From positions 27,230,822-27,294,821 of the forward strand of contig OX421507.1 in the NCBI GenBank assembly GCA_949126835.1: a DNA stretch of 64,000 bases, written 5' to 3'. The notes below the pieces were generated by a model. It searched no databases and had not been told where the DNA came from. It saw nothing but the letters and a program-made list of their open reading frames with translations. Shown one piece after another: positions 11,366-23,330 of the stretch. This stretch comes from Anisus vortex (Eukaryota > Mollusca > Gastropoda > Planorbidae). The translations under genes were made by a program, and so were the position numbers. Position 1 is the stretch's first letter, and every line of letters starts with the position of its first letter.

Positions 11366-11935
11366 CGGTGTATTGGGTGCATTACATGAATTGGTCGACT
11401 GGTTGGGTGCATAGATGGTTGGGTTGGGTGCATAGGTGGGTGTATTGGGTGCATAGATGGGTGGGTTGGGTGCATAGATGGGTGGGTTGGGTGCATAGAT
11501 GGGTGTATTGGGTGCATAGATGGGTGGGTTGGGTGCATAGATGGGTGGGTTGGGTGCATAGATGGGTGGGTTGGGTGCATAGATGGGTTGGTTGGGTGCA
11601 TAGATGGGTGGGTTGGGTGCATAGATGGGTGGGTTGGGTGCATAGATGGGTGTATTGGGTGCATAGATGGGTGGGTTGGGTGCATAGATGGGTGGGTTGG
11701 GTGCATAGATGGGTGTATTGGGTGCATAGATGGGTGGGTTGGGTGCATAGATGGGTGGGTTGGGTGCATAGATGGGTGTATTGGGTGCATAGATGGGTGG
11801 GTTGGGTGCATAGATGGGTGGGTTGGGTGCATAGATGGGTGGGTTGGGTGCATAGATGGGTTGGTTGGGTGCATAGATGGGTGGGTTGGGTGCATAGATG
11901 GGTGGGTTGGGTGCATAGATGGGTGGGTGGTTGAG
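11366..11935. repeat. 21-bp G-rich minisatellite, about 26 copies
   Basis: The unit is close to TTGGGTGCATAGATGGGTGGG. Variants carry GTATTGGG or TTGGTTGGG in place of GGGTTGGG and alternate in a higher-order pattern. Because 21 is a multiple of three, the array gives uninterrupted frames on both strands (for example 11368-11934 plus and 11916-11296 minus). These should not be read as genes. The array decays into GATGGATGG-type units up to about 12140. Confidence 0.95.
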
Positions 11936-12140
11936 TGAATGTGTAGATGGGTAGATGGATGGATGGATTGATGGGTAGATGGGTGGATTAATGAGTGGAT
12001 TGATAGATGGATTGGCAGATGTATGTGTAGATGAAAGTATTGGTATTTAGATGCAAGGATGAATAGATGAAAAGTCGAATGGATAGAAGGAGGAATAAAC
12101 GGGTTGACAGTCAGGTGGATGTGTAGCCGAGAGGTGTGTG

Positions 12141-13830
12141 CTTAGGGCTTAGAGCGAGGGTTGGAAGGGCGGACGGAATAATTGATGGATAATAAATGTA
12201 TAGACATATAATTATAGATATGTAAAAATAAAAATATACACTCATAATTTACTCATAAATGACCCATGGTCGAGTGTAAGGACGGATGGAGGGACATATA
12301 CCATTCAAATAGAAACAAGATGACACAAGTAGCTTCTGTGTTTAGACAAAGACGCTTTAATATTTCTGCTATTTGATGACTCGAATGACTTCTTTTCGAA
12401 ATTTCCGATCCCTTTTGCAAAGTACACTTACTTTTTTTTTAAGCGATATGATTCTCTCAATGAAAAATTAAAATTAAAATCGAAAGTTGTATACAGCGGA
12501 AACATTTTGGCAAACATAGGAGCGTAGAAGTCTTAAGACATCGTTATTGGATGCGCAAGGAAAAATAACATAAACTCTAAAAAACAGAGCTAGCGGTCCA
12601 TCTTATTATAGTCTTTGGTTTATACACCAAATACAATTGCTCCATTTGTTAAGAGCTGAAAATGGATAGACCGAAAAAGATAGTGAGTTTCCTCCCCCTC
12701 TTTATTGTCTAGGCGTCGAGTCATTAATGGTCTCCCTTTTTCGTGGATCTCGCCCTGTGTTAGATTACAAGTTTAATAATAGGGACATCGCTGGTACCTT
12801 AGCGGGACTTAACTCCTTTTGTGCCCCTCCCCTACCCCAAATAATCCTGGCGTCCGATTTACCTGATGTCCGGTGACACGTGGATAATCGGGTTTCGTCT
12901 GCTGGTCATCCCTGTCCTACCCGTCAACAAGTCGCTTGACACTTCGTTACCGGTGGGTCCTTTCTGGGGCGTCCCGCGTAGATAGCTCGATGTGTGTTTA
13001 AAAACTGGCAATGGAAAAAATGTCACGAAAAAAAAAAGAGATTTTAATACAATGTTCGTTGTAAAGATTATTAGAGTGTAAAATACCACTCGAGGGGGGG
13101 GGGGGGGGGGGGGGGTTACGGGAAATGCGTTGATCTTCTGGTTAACTCTTTAGAAGGGTCCCCCATTTGTAACAAACCGCGCTTATCATAGTTTTATTTG
13201 GGACCCATTGCAAATCATTGCGATAGCTTACGTTTAACTAATTGTACATTTATTTGTTTATATTATTGTCATGAAGGGATAAAAAAAAATTGGAATTTTT
13301 ATAAACAAAATAATTTTAACAATAAAACTTTCTCGGTATAAAAACAACTAATATTTTTTTGTCAAAAATGTCCGATGACGTCATTAAAGATTGTGTACAA
13401 AACGCTTTTCGAGAGACTTTTCAATGAATATATAAACGTTATGACTGGGTTGCACATAGGCCTATTTACAGCTCTCCCCTTTGTCTATGTAGGCTATATA
13501 GCCTGAATACTCTTTGTATGTGTGTGTATGAGAGTGTATGTGTGTATGGGAGTGTATGTGTGTGCATGTATGTATATGTATGTATGTGTGTCGTGTTTCC
13601 TTCCAGTTCAAGGGAGTCTACTCTAGCAACTAGACTAGCACGAGTTTTCACCATGAGCAATGTACCCAATGCTGTTAAGGCGGTTGCATTAGGTATTTAC
13701 CGATTGTTTAAAAACATATTTTAAAAATAGTTTCTACATTTATTTTAGTATACAAAGCCCTCAAACAGTCTGTTAAAAAACATATTTGACTACTATGATA
13801 TTTAAAGGGTAAAGAAAACCCGTAACTTGT
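12141..13830. other. No gene seen; includes a 22-base poly-G run
   Basis: I see nothing gene-like or clearly repetitive except poly-G at 13094-13115 and a TG-rich microsatellite at about 13518-13592. The open stretches here have no family motif. Confidence 0.5.
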
Positions 13831-13839
13831 TAAAAAAAA

Positions 13840-14125
13840 TGCAACATGAATGTGGGACCATACAACTGCAACTTTGACAAACTTATTGAAGAGATAGCAT
13901 TTTCTGATAATATTATTTCATTAGTTAATATTACACAAAAATGTGCATTTTGAAATTTAAAAAGAAAAAACCGTTGTTTGTCATTTTCGGTTTATTTTTA
14001 GGTTTCGGTCGAATTAGAAGTGAAAGTTTCGGCTTCGGCTTCGACCGATCGTCAATTTAAAATGTTCGGTATGGTTTCGTTTTCGGCCGAAATAAATCAT
14101 TCGATTTCGATCGGCCTCTACTTAA
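13840..14125. mobile_element. Possible end of a DNA transposon rich in CGGTTTCGG/GGCCGAAA
   Basis: Repeated TTTCGGTTT, TTCGGCTTCGG and TTTCGGCCGAAA words culminate in ATCGGCCTCTAC at about 14110-14122. Terminal GGCCGAAAC repeats of this sort occur in some hAT-type elements. I could not find the opposite end or a target duplication. Confidence 0.25.
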
Positions 14126-15600
14126 AGTATAAAAAAAAACAGCTTCAGTCAGAGACACACATAACCAACTAAGTGTGAAAAAAAACACCTGTAGGGCCTA
14201 TACTGAAGGCTGTAAAACTCAAGTGCGCGTGATTAAAATGAACATTTGGTTACTTCACACACGAGACCTGCGTGTTATTGAGTGCATGTCTTCAGAGGCG
14301 TAATATTATGGGCTACGTGAAAAGCTAGATCCTCTAACGAGCTTCCAAGGCCAGGGTTCGCTCGTATTTGGATGATCCATGATATCCCCCCCCCCTCCTT
14401 TTCCCATTGCCTTGTGTAATCAATCATGCTAATGTTGTTTTTTTTTTTTACAACATGACAGACTTACATTTTTTTTATGACGTCCTATCATGTCTAAACA
14501 TCCAGTAAAAACGTTCTCTTATGAGGCGAAGCCTAAATAATTACCTTGGGGCCAGAATTAGTTTTGGGTGTGTATGGGAAGGGGTGGTGCATATTACAAG
14601 GACTACAGTTTCAGGGATATATAAATGGCACGAGGGTGGGGGTATGATGCGTACAGAGACACTAATTAATATTCAATTCGGTCATGACGGAAGGAGAAGT
14701 GTTGGGGGCCCCTCCCCTGTGGCTCTTCGCATAAAGCCCGCAACTGATCCCCAAATGATCTGTTATCCCACGCATTAAATGCCCCCAGGTTCATTTTCTC
14801 TTGATACGCTACAACGACGCCCCTCTCTTCTCCGCCACCTCCCCCAACCACCCCATTACCATTATTTTAAAAGTAGGTCAACCTTGAAAAGCTTTCATAA
14901 AGACCTGATCTACTATTAATGCAGTGCCATATGTCTTGTTCTCAGTATATAAACCGGCACTACATATACATACAGATGTTTCTTTTACTTGTCGCGATTG
15001 AGTTAATAATTCATGAAAGGCCCAAGTCACACACAGCTGAGAGTAAAAAAAACGACAACGCAACAACCTAACAACAAAAGAAAGGAAACACACGACTAAG
15101 ATTGTGTGTAGTGTGCTGTAATGTAATGTTGAGCCAACGGTGTCCCTATGGACTCCGCGAAGCTTCTTATAGCACAGCCCTCTATAATGAGTTGGTTGGG
15201 CGTTCATTTATTATTTTTGATGTAATCGTTCAAGCGTGACAGGAATGTTGTTGCTTTTGAATTGAAATAAAAATTTTGAGCGTGACAGTCGTGATCTGTT
15301 TGCTGCGTAACATTTTATTTACTGATTTAACATTGCGCCTTGGTTTATAGAAAAGGTCGTTAGGCGTTAGGCATTTCTTTTAACGTAAGAATTCAAACAA
15401 TTCAAGTGTCTTCTAAAAAATGTGGCATTTCATCCACTCATGGGCGTCCAGATGGAGGGGTGGGGTGGGGCATGGGAGAGCGAAATCTCCCTCATTCCTT
15501 AATTTGATAAAAGTTTTCCAATTAATTAAAAAATATTTTATCAAAATTGTGTCAAAATAATGTCACCTACTGGCATTTTCAATCTTCTAGAACTTACCTA
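14126..15600. other. No gene or repeat boundary recognised
   Basis: Unique-looking sequence with short homopolymers. Open stretches at 14521-14778 (plus) and 15207-14878 (minus) have no recognisable domain and no exon context. Confidence 0.45.
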
Positions 15601-15708
15601 TCCCAGCGGGCATACCACGTCGTATCGACGGGGGGGGGGGACATGGAAACCACAAAACACGTGGAAACCACGTATTCCCACCGTCGATACGACGTGGTGG
15701 CCCATTGT
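15601..15708. mobile_element. Palindromic MITE, family M, copy 2
   Basis: It starts CCCAGCGGGCATACCACG and ends in CGTCGATACGACGTGGTGG with a truncated right tip. The middle contains two CGTGGAAACCACG-like words. It is less symmetric than copies 3-5. Confidence 0.85.
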
Positions 15709-16059
15709 TCACTACTTTAACTTGACATAATTTATTGATTTTAATATTTTGTGTTCGTGGATAGATTTCCCAAGCAAAAATGTCAAAGTGCTAAGTTCCA
15801 ACAATTTTAACACACAAATTGGCATCGTTGCTTCCGACAGACAGAAACAGCCTGGCCTTTGAGTTACGCCGCAATGTAGTTTTTTTTCAGTGCAAGACGA
15901 ATAGATGGCGTACTAAGGAACGATTCACACACAGAATAACACACAAACGCACACACCCATTCACACATACCACCAGGCGCACAATGTACGTGCTTTGTTA
16001 AAGTCTGGCATTGAGTCATATCTGGCTGGGTAATTTGGTCATTACGATATAAATGTACT

Positions 16060-16401
16060 TGCTCTCGCTCTGTCTCTCTTTCTCCCCCTCTCTCTCCCCC
16101 TCTCTCTCTCTCCCTTTCTCCCCCCTCTCTCTCTCCCTTTCTCCCCCTCTCTCTTACACCTCTCTCTTCCTCTCTCTATACTTCTAACTCTCTCTCCCCT
16201 CTCTCTATATCCCCTTCTCTCTCCCTCTCTCTCCCCTCTCCCCGCCCTCTCTCTGTATGTATATAGGCAATATTTGTATAGGCCCTATATATATATAGAG
16301 AGAAATAGAGATAAACTGTATTTTCATTTCCTGCTTTGTAGATTAGTTCCATGTTTTAAATCTTACTATTGTAAATTGGTTGTTGTTTTTTTTTGTAACA
16401 T

Positions 16402-16464
<63 letters not shown>
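16060..16464. repeat. CT-rich and (AT)n microsatellites
   Basis: CTCTCTCCCC-type sequence covers about 16060-16255, and a pure (AT)n run covers about 16406-16464. Confidence 0.9.
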
Positions 16465-16467
<3 letters not shown>

Positions 16468-16559
16468 AAGATGCATTACTTCTGCTATTTTATTCAATAA
16501 ACTAACAAACAAAAAAAAAAGAAGTTATAGAAAAAAATCTGCCATTTTGAATCATTGGC

Positions 16560-17650
16560 ACGTGTGGTGGTGAGTTTTAAACCAATCCACTCGCTGTTTA
16601 TTATCAAACTTACGGGGGCGTAATAAAGAGCTACGATTCAAATAGATTGAAACAACAACAACAAAATTGACAAAATCACGTTACATTATAGTAGCTCATG
16701 GTCGTTCTAAATGCGGGGTGTGGGGAAGTGAGGGGGGGGGGCGCCCAGTGTCGGGGAGATGGGTTCCCAGCTCGAATGCCTGATGTTTGTTTTAACTGGC
16801 CAAAGCCGAAACTATCTCCAATTAAAACTTCGCTGGCGGATATTTGAATCTACTTAGGCCCTGTTTCCATTTTTTACTCCCTTTCTATTAACTTGTATTT
16901 TCTGTCTGTCTGTTTGCTTGCTTGGATGTCTGTTAGCAAAATTTCGCATCGATTTTTCGACCACTTCCCGTCGTCCAATCGAGCTGAAACTTGGGCAGCA
17001 GACCTGTCCAGACTAACAATACATTCTATCAAATTTTCAGCATCGCAGCCTTTGGATTAGTCACTAATACCTTCGACCAATTTGCGAATCGAAGAAAAAA
17101 AACATGGCTGCCTCTACAGGAAGAGACGGAAGTAATACCCTTTTCGGATATGTTCGTTTTTACGAAATAATTAGAATGAAAACGACACAATATAGCTGAA
17201 ACAAAGCGAGTTTTCTTTTTATGGTTTTTGCGGGCCAAAGCTAGAAAAAAAATGGATGCGCAAAATTTTAGTGTGGAAATTCATAAGGTATGATATCACT
17301 AATATTTATTTTAATCTGTCAAAATATAAATTAAATATAAACTTAGTTAACAAAGAAAGGGAGTATAATAAAAACTTCGTTTTTGTGGGTTAGTTTATTT
17401 TTAAGTCAGAGGGATAAAAAAAAGTTAGAATTGTATATCAAATATGTGCCCTGTTTGTGAAATCTGTAGTTTAATCTCCCTTAATCCACCCCGTTTTGTT
17501 TTTATGATATAAAGTTCTTGCATGACGCACAAAGTATATATAAAATTGAAATAATCCGAAAGTAATATTGTAATTTTTGTTACTTTATGGCAATAGGCCT
17601 AGGCCTACCCATAAATGGGCTGAAATAGGATCATTATTCAACTGAATCAT
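16560..17650. other. No gene seen; possible old repeat near 16910-17240
   Basis: The stretch around 16950-17010, with CGATTTTTCGACC and CGAGCTGAAACTTGG, looks like the body of a widespread non-coding transposon, but no ends are visible. A poly-G run is at 16732-16741. Confidence 0.3.
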
Positions 17651-17656
17651 AATCTA

Positions 17657-17858
17657 AATAAATAAAACACAACCTTTTGATAATATTGTGCCAAAGTAGT
17701 ATTTCTTATTTATTCCGCGTGCCAAGATCTCAAAATTTAGCACCCGATTTCCTGTAGGAAAGACATCAATAGCATTTTTTATTAGGTCTTCCGCGTGCCA
17801 TTGAAAAAAAAACTCTGCGTGCCAAGTCTGACACGCGTACGTAGGTTGCCGACCCCTG
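17657..17858 (-). mobile_element. Short hAT element, GGCACG family, minus orientation
   Basis: The right end is AGGTTGCCGACCCCTG. The interior has GCGTGCCA blocks and a degenerate palindrome near 17830. The left end is decayed to ACAACCTTTTGATAA, and no convincing target duplication remains. Confidence 0.75.
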
Positions 17859-18118
17859 CCTGATTAGTATCTTACGCTTTTTTTGTGCTTGGAAGAAAAA
17901 CGAAAGCCTAACTAAACGGAAATCGCCTGTACCCAGATGGAGGCTAGACAAGGGGCATTATCCTTAATTGACAGCAGTGACTCAACGCGGACGACAATTT
18001 CATCCAATTTATTACCGCCGTTAATGACAGGAGCAGCTCTTTCAGTCTGTATTCTGTAGGCTATGTCCTTATGACCAGAAAACTTTAGAACAATGTTAAT
18101 ATTGCAACAAACAGTGCA

Positions 18119-18498
18119 GCCTAGAAACACTAGAGGACAGAAAGGCAAAAAGTAAAGTAGTAAAAATACATAAGGCATTAACTCTAATTAAGAAATAGAA
18201 CGCAATAACAACCTGTTGCAATGCTCAGATTAAAAATATGTAAGGACAAAAAACACTTCCCTTATACAATATACGAGAGCAAATGCATATAAGTACTATT
18301 TCTTCCCGAGTGGCCTTCGGGCATGGAATGGGTTGCCTGAACAAATCAGGAAAACCAATAACTTAACATCATTTAAAACATTAATAAAAATGCAAGACTA
18401 GACTCGGACCACGAATGAGCGTAGGACACAATAATCTTCTTTACAGAAGGAGCACAGAAGGAGCTTCTGTAATATATAAGATACGATAATTATTACAA
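18119..18498 (+). mobile_element. Jockey/CR1-like LINE 3' end
   Basis: It begins CCTAGAAACACTAGAGGACAG, includes the SYYFFPSGLRAWNGLP-like region (about 18290-18345) and ends in the family 3' UTR with CTTCTTTACAGAAG, a duplicated GAAGGAGC and CTGTAATATATAAGATA. Confidence 0.85.
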
Positions 18499-19149
18499 AA
18501 TCGTGCTTAGGATTGCGAAAAGTGTTCGCATACCCCAATGAAAGTCCAGCTATTGTATTTTTGTTAGCATAGAAAACTCTTCATTATCATTGCCCAATCA
18601 AATATTTGTTGAACCTTTATTTCACCCCGTGGTTGTTGACTTTGACAAAATAGTGCTTTCTTTAAAGTCACAATACCTTGTATGATGTTTAAAATACATT
18701 GCGTGCGTTTAACCTAGCTCTAGTGGAAAAGCTATTGTACTATTAAAATAACATACCCCGCCCCCCCCCCCCCCCCAAAAAAAAAAAAGTATAGCCTACC
18801 TATTTACACTACGCCATTCTCCCTTTACTATGTTATAAATGGATTTTCCCGAAAAGTCTGACACTTAAGTTATATAACAGATACTTTTAATTACCAGCGG
18901 TTTCTTTCTATATAACATTGGCTTACATTAGGTCTATCGTTCTTAGACACCAAATTGCCATATTTACGTATAGTATTATACGTATTGAATCCATATTAAA
19001 GGTGTCAATTTCAAATATAATATTTATATATGGACTTATACAAAACCTAGACTAAATGTTTAATTTTATGTGTGGATATTTTACAAGAGAGAGAACCTCT
19101 CTACTGTACCATTGTTTTGTCCTTATCTCGTCGCACCATTATTTACGTT
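18499..19149. other. No gene seen
   Basis: AT-rich sequence with a poly-C/poly-A junction at about 18760-18788. No exon-like frame or repeat end was recognised. Confidence 0.45.
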
Positions 19150-19159
19150 TTGTGTATCT

Positions 19160-19295
19160 GTTGTGTGTGTGTCTGTCTGTGTGTGTGTCTGTGTTTTGTG
19201 TCTGTCTGTGTGTGTGTCTGTGTTTTGTGTCTGTCTGTGTGTGTGTCTGTGTTTTGTGTCTGTCTGTGTGTGTGTCTGTGTGTGTGTCTGTGAAG
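19160..19295. repeat. 29-bp TG/TC minisatellite
   Basis: The unit TCTGTCTGTGTGTGTGTCTG followed by TGTTTTGTG repeats about four times. The open frames across it are repeat artefacts. Confidence 0.9.
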
Positions 19296-19763
19296 GGTAT
19301 TAAGTTAGTATTAACATTCAGAGGGGACAAAAGAACAATGACTTTTGAAACCGAGATTCACGCAACATTAAATATAAGCTTACCATTGTTTTCACCGTTA
19401 ATCTCCCGGAAGGTTCTCAAACTGGGGGAGGGGGGGGGGGGGACTGTGGGTAGGTATTGTTTTAGTGCTTCAATTCTCAAGGAGGGGATTCTGTTCACGA
19501 GTAAGGAACGAGTTGGGCTAACGACTGAGTTGACGGTCACGTGGTACCGCTGATCTCTTTGAAACTAGAAACTATTACCGGCGATTGGAAGAAAAACAAA
19601 TGTTAGAGATTTATTTGTGTAGATTACGTTGGTTGAGTCACAGCTTGAAATATATAAATTACGTTGGCTGAGTCAGTCTAGGTTGCTAAAACACAATTTT
19701 TAAATGTCTGAATGCTTCTGGCTAGCTTATATTTTTTTAATGTTTTATAATTGTATGGTTGAT

Positions 19764-20045
19764 AGTAAAGTACCCGTCGGACCAAATTTATCTTTGGGCC
19801 GGTGAAGCAGCGTTCACTAGCTTCTGTGGCCACGATATAATAGTGGATTGCGTGGCCATTTCAATGCCCAGCCGCCATAACTTTAGGCCTACTTTACAGC
19901 TTAAGTAAGAAAGTATGTTGCAATTTAAGTCAGATACCCATCAGAGCTGGGTAGACTCATGGAAGAAATCATAACCTTCACCAGGATTCGAACCCAGGAT
20001 CTACAGAACGCCAGCCGAACGGGCTGCCGCTCGGCCACTGTAAGG
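19764..20045 (-). mobile_element. tRNA-derived SINE, family S, near full length
   Basis: On the minus strand the head starts CAGTGGCCGAGCGGCAG, which fits an A box (GTGGCCGAGCGG). It is followed by the B box GGGTTCGAATCC (about 19996-19985). The body includes CTACCCAGCTCTGATGGGTA, then TAAAG-rich sequence, CACAGAAGCTAGTGAACGCT and the tail GGTCCGACGGGTACTTTAC. This is one of the two or three most complete copies in the window. Confidence 0.85.
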
Positions 20046-20825
20046 TTTATGGTTGAAACATATCTTGAAATGTTCAAGATTATTTTGGTTGAGTCAATAT
20101 TTTGAAAATTCTTTGTTATAATTACAGCTCAATTACAGTTTTAAAAGTCGAGGTTGTAATGGTTGGTTCAATAAGTCACATACATATTATACGTCCATAC
20201 ACAGTATTATATATTCAAAAATATATTGCATTTAATAGGATATTTTTAAAAAAGGTATAGCATGCCTATGTTACCCTAGTGACATTTTAAACAAAATAAA
20301 TACATATATGTTGACAATGTTGTCATTGTTTAAGAAGAAGTCACACAAAGCAAAATGTAGCCTATCTTTATATTAATGTACGTTTGAGAAGTTGGCTATC
20401 GGCTTTGCATGTGTAAACATATAAAAGCACTCAACATAAGGTCGAAACACAACAAACAGCACTACAGCTTTTCAAAAAGGGAAAAAAAAATTCTTCATCT
20501 TATTCTAGAAGAGAATATGTTGATAATATTTTGTTAGTAGGTCTATACAGCATAAAAACATGTTTTCTTGTAGCATTGGAATGTCTGTAGGCCTTTTTGG
20601 CAATACGCAGTCGGTAGTCCAATGGTATGACGCTGTTTTTATAAATAATATGACGCCGGGTGTGACACAAAGTAATGAGGCGCGAGTTCTTTTATAATTG
20701 TTGGCGACAATTATAAATTATTGGAGCGTAACTTTGTAGAATTACGCAGGAATGCTTCGTGTACTTCTAAAAATATTTTTTCCAAATATGAAAATAACAA
20801 TGAAGAATTTGCGAGGGTATGCGAG

Positions 20826-21216
20826 TGTACTTTTATAAATCTGTTAGAGATATTCAAGGGAGTGCCCACTAGGTACTTTTATAAATCTGTTAGAGATATT
20901 CAAGGGAGTGCCCACTAGGTTCTTTTATAAATCTGTTAGAGATATTCAAGGGAGTGCCCACTAGGTTCTTTTATAAATCTGTTAGAGATATTCAAGGGAG
21001 TGCCCACTAGGTTCTTTTATAAATCTGTTAGAGATATTCAAGGGAGTGCCCACTAGGTTCTTTTATAAATCTGTTAGAGATATTCAAGGGAGTGCCCACT
21101 AGGTTCTTTTATAAATCTGTTAGAGATATTCAAGGGAGTGCCCACTAGGTTCTTTTATAAATCTGTTAGAGATATTCAAGGGAGTGCCCATATTCAAGGG
21201 AGTGCCCACTAGGTTT
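20826..21216. repeat. 46-bp tandem repeat, about 8 copies
   Basis: The unit runs ATAAATCTGTTAGAGATATT, then CAAGGGAGTGCCCACTAGGT, then TCTTTT. The copies are nearly identical; the first two have TACTTTT instead of TTCTTTT, and the last is interrupted, leaving a 20-bp partial copy at about 21192-21213. Confidence 0.95.
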
Positions 21217-21497
21217 CTTCGTTGCTCTGTATGCCAGAAATGCATGGAAAGAAATGACGCGCTATTCGATTTAGATCTATATAAATGTTGTGTGTGTGTG
21301 TTGTTTTTTTTCGTGTTAACGGATACTTTTTGTGTGTCTACCCGGTATTGAATTTCCGCCAAATTTGCTGGCATTTTTTAGGGCAGACTGTCGTCTACAC
21401 ACGATTTCAACATCTAAATTTATAGAGCTTCCACTTATGACTTGATTTGAATACTTTTCAAATACTAACACTACAAACAACTGAACTATGGATCTGT

Positions 21498-21722
21498 AAC
21501 TCTCTCTCTCTCTTCTCCCTCTCTCTGTCTCTCTCTATATAAATAGACAGAGAAGGGAGGGAGGGAGAGAGAGAGGAGAGGGACAGAGAGCGAGAGGCCA
21601 AGAGAGAGGGAGAGAGAGGGAGAGAAAGAGGGTGAGACCGAGAGAGAGATAGGGATGAAGATGCCGAGAGAGGGAGAGATACAGGAAGAGAAAGGGGGAA
21701 CGTGGGAGAGAGAGAGAAAATG
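21498..21722. repeat. CT-rich then GA-rich inverted microsatellites
   Basis: A CTCTCT run at about 21498-21536 is followed by GAGAGA-rich sequence at 21548-21720, which could pair with it. The minus-strand frames here are low-complexity. Confidence 0.9.
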
Positions 21723-21968
21723 AGAAATATATATATAATATTTACAGCAGTAAAAATATTTTCGGCGGGATATATAACAATGGCGTTCATGCATGAGGCA
21801 ACAAGGGCGGTAATTCTATTGTTATACAATATAAAAGAGCCACATCATAATAATCCCACAGCATATATAATCCTACACAAATTCAAATTAATCATATTTA
21901 CTTAGGTCTCTAGTGTAGCGTAAAGTGCACTCCTACGTATTGTAAGCCACGGTACCTCTGGTATTAGT

Positions 21969-22080
21969 TCCCTGCGGGCACACCACGTCGTATCGACGGG
22001 GGAAAAACGTGGTTTCCTCTTTTTTTTGTTGTGCTTTGCAAGTTTTTTCACCGTCGATACGATGTGGTGTGCCCGCTGGG
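21969..22080. mobile_element. Palindromic MITE, family M, copy 3
   Basis: The outer arms GCGGGCACACCACGTCGTAT and ATACGATGTGGTGTGCCCGC pair almost perfectly, and CGACGGGGG/CACCGTCG extends the pairing inwards. The loop is T-rich. Confidence 0.9.
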
Positions 22081-22094
22081 TTAAAGGTAAGTTC

Positions 22095-22295
22095 AGAAGT
22101 GTAACTAGAGTGAGAGGTCGTAGGGCGGGGGGAGGGGGTTTTGGCCGCCCCTAGGTGCCAATGTTTGGATAGGCGCCAAACTGACACTTTAACCTTAGCT
22201 TACTAATAAATCCAAACTAACATTCTTAGTTGGCGCAAATTTTCAACCTCCCGCCCCCAGGCGCCATTACACCATTTACGCCTGTAAGTCAACTT
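22095..22295. mobile_element. Possible decayed DNA element
   Basis: GTGTAACTAGAGTGAGAGG at the left and CGCCATTACACCATTTACGC at the right, with GGCGCCAAA/TTGGCGC pairs inside, suggest a degenerate inverted-repeat element. The ends are uncertain. Confidence 0.3.
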
Positions 22296-22320
22296 AATTT
22301 TGAAGAATATAAATAGACTG

Positions 22321-22523
22321 CAGGGATCGGCAACCGTTTGTTAACAGTGTGCCAAATCAGAATTGCTAATTCATTCAGCGTGCCAACAGCCTAAAGGTCA
22401 TCCTGCTCTTTTCTTGTAAAAAAGGCCTCAATTGCCTATTTGGCAAGTCTTCCGCGTGCCATTGAAAAAAAAATATAGCTTTGCGTGCCAAGTCTGGCAC
22501 CCGTGCCGTGGGCTGCAGTCCCT
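22321..22523 (-). mobile_element. Short hAT element, GGCACG family
   Basis: The left end is CAGGGATCGGCAACC. The interior has GTGTGCCAAA, TTCCGCGTGCCATTG and AAGTCTGGCACCCGTGCC. The right end is decayed to GGCTGCAGTCCCT. No clear 8-bp duplication remains. Confidence 0.8.
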
Positions 22524-22654
22524 TAATTACATTATCAAACAGTAATAAGGACAGCGATGGGAACCAGTCGTATTCACTGATAACCCATGTAACTATGTAT
22601 GGCATTGCTCTAGATGCAGTTTTGATACATAATATAAAATAGTTTGACTTGATC

Positions 22655-22775
22655 CTCGCATACTAGGTGATGGTGTGGACGGAACAATGCTCAGTGGCCT
22701 TTACTTTACCCCAACTAATGTCAGGTACCCATCAGGGTACCAATAAAAAAAAATCACAACATACCAATACATGTT
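22655..22775 (-). mobile_element. SINE family S, body fragment
   Basis: GCATACTAGGTGATGGTGTG, TTTACTTTACCCCAACTAAT and GTCAGGTACCCATCAG match the body of the complete minus-strand copies at 19764 and 38964. Neither the tRNA-like head nor the tail is present. Confidence 0.75.
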
Positions 22776-23330
22776 ATTGTTGTAGTTTTCTACGTTGATC
22801 TCCCCTTCACCTCTCGTCGCTATTGAGTACTGTCTATTTAGTCTTTTGACTTGGTGGTGCTACAGCTATGACCAACTACAATGAGGCTTTAGTAGACAAA
22901 CGGCTTACGTGGGGAAACTACTAAGTGCCATTAACATTAGACGTGTTGGGGGATTTTCTTTTTCTTAACGAAGTTCAATGTACGTTCAGAGCGACCTGTG
23001 AGTGTAACCAGGAACCCTTTTACTACTGATTACGGCCCCTTGATGTACACCGCTTAAAAAAAAACACGATCTCCCTGAAGTTCTGAGGACCTGTTATATG
23101 GCTCGGTGACTGTACACTTATCTTGAAACTGTGTTTCTTTCTTTAATGTTGGGTTTAAAACACGCATTGGCTCAATTTAAATGTTCAGTATATAAATAAA
23201 TGGTCTGCCCTTTCACTCTGCGAAGCCATAAAAGAATGTTCGCTAAATATATATATATATACCTTCACTTATACCTATGGAAGTCAAAACATCTATAATA
23301 TTTATTGAACACCTATAGTGAAATCACTAA

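Noticed and set aside
11296..11934. Long proline/histidine- or tryptophan/valine-rich open frames on both strands
   Set aside because: Produced by a 21-bp tandem repeat; the period is a multiple of three and the unit has no stop, so several frames stay open together.
13094..13115. 22-base poly-G run and other long poly-C/poly-G runs
   Set aside because: No associated motif; such runs are frequent here and their lengths are prone to sequencing error.
20826..21216. CRISPR-like array of regularly spaced identical words
   Set aside because: The spacers are identical too, so it is a simple 46-bp tandem repeat; the genome is eukaryotic.
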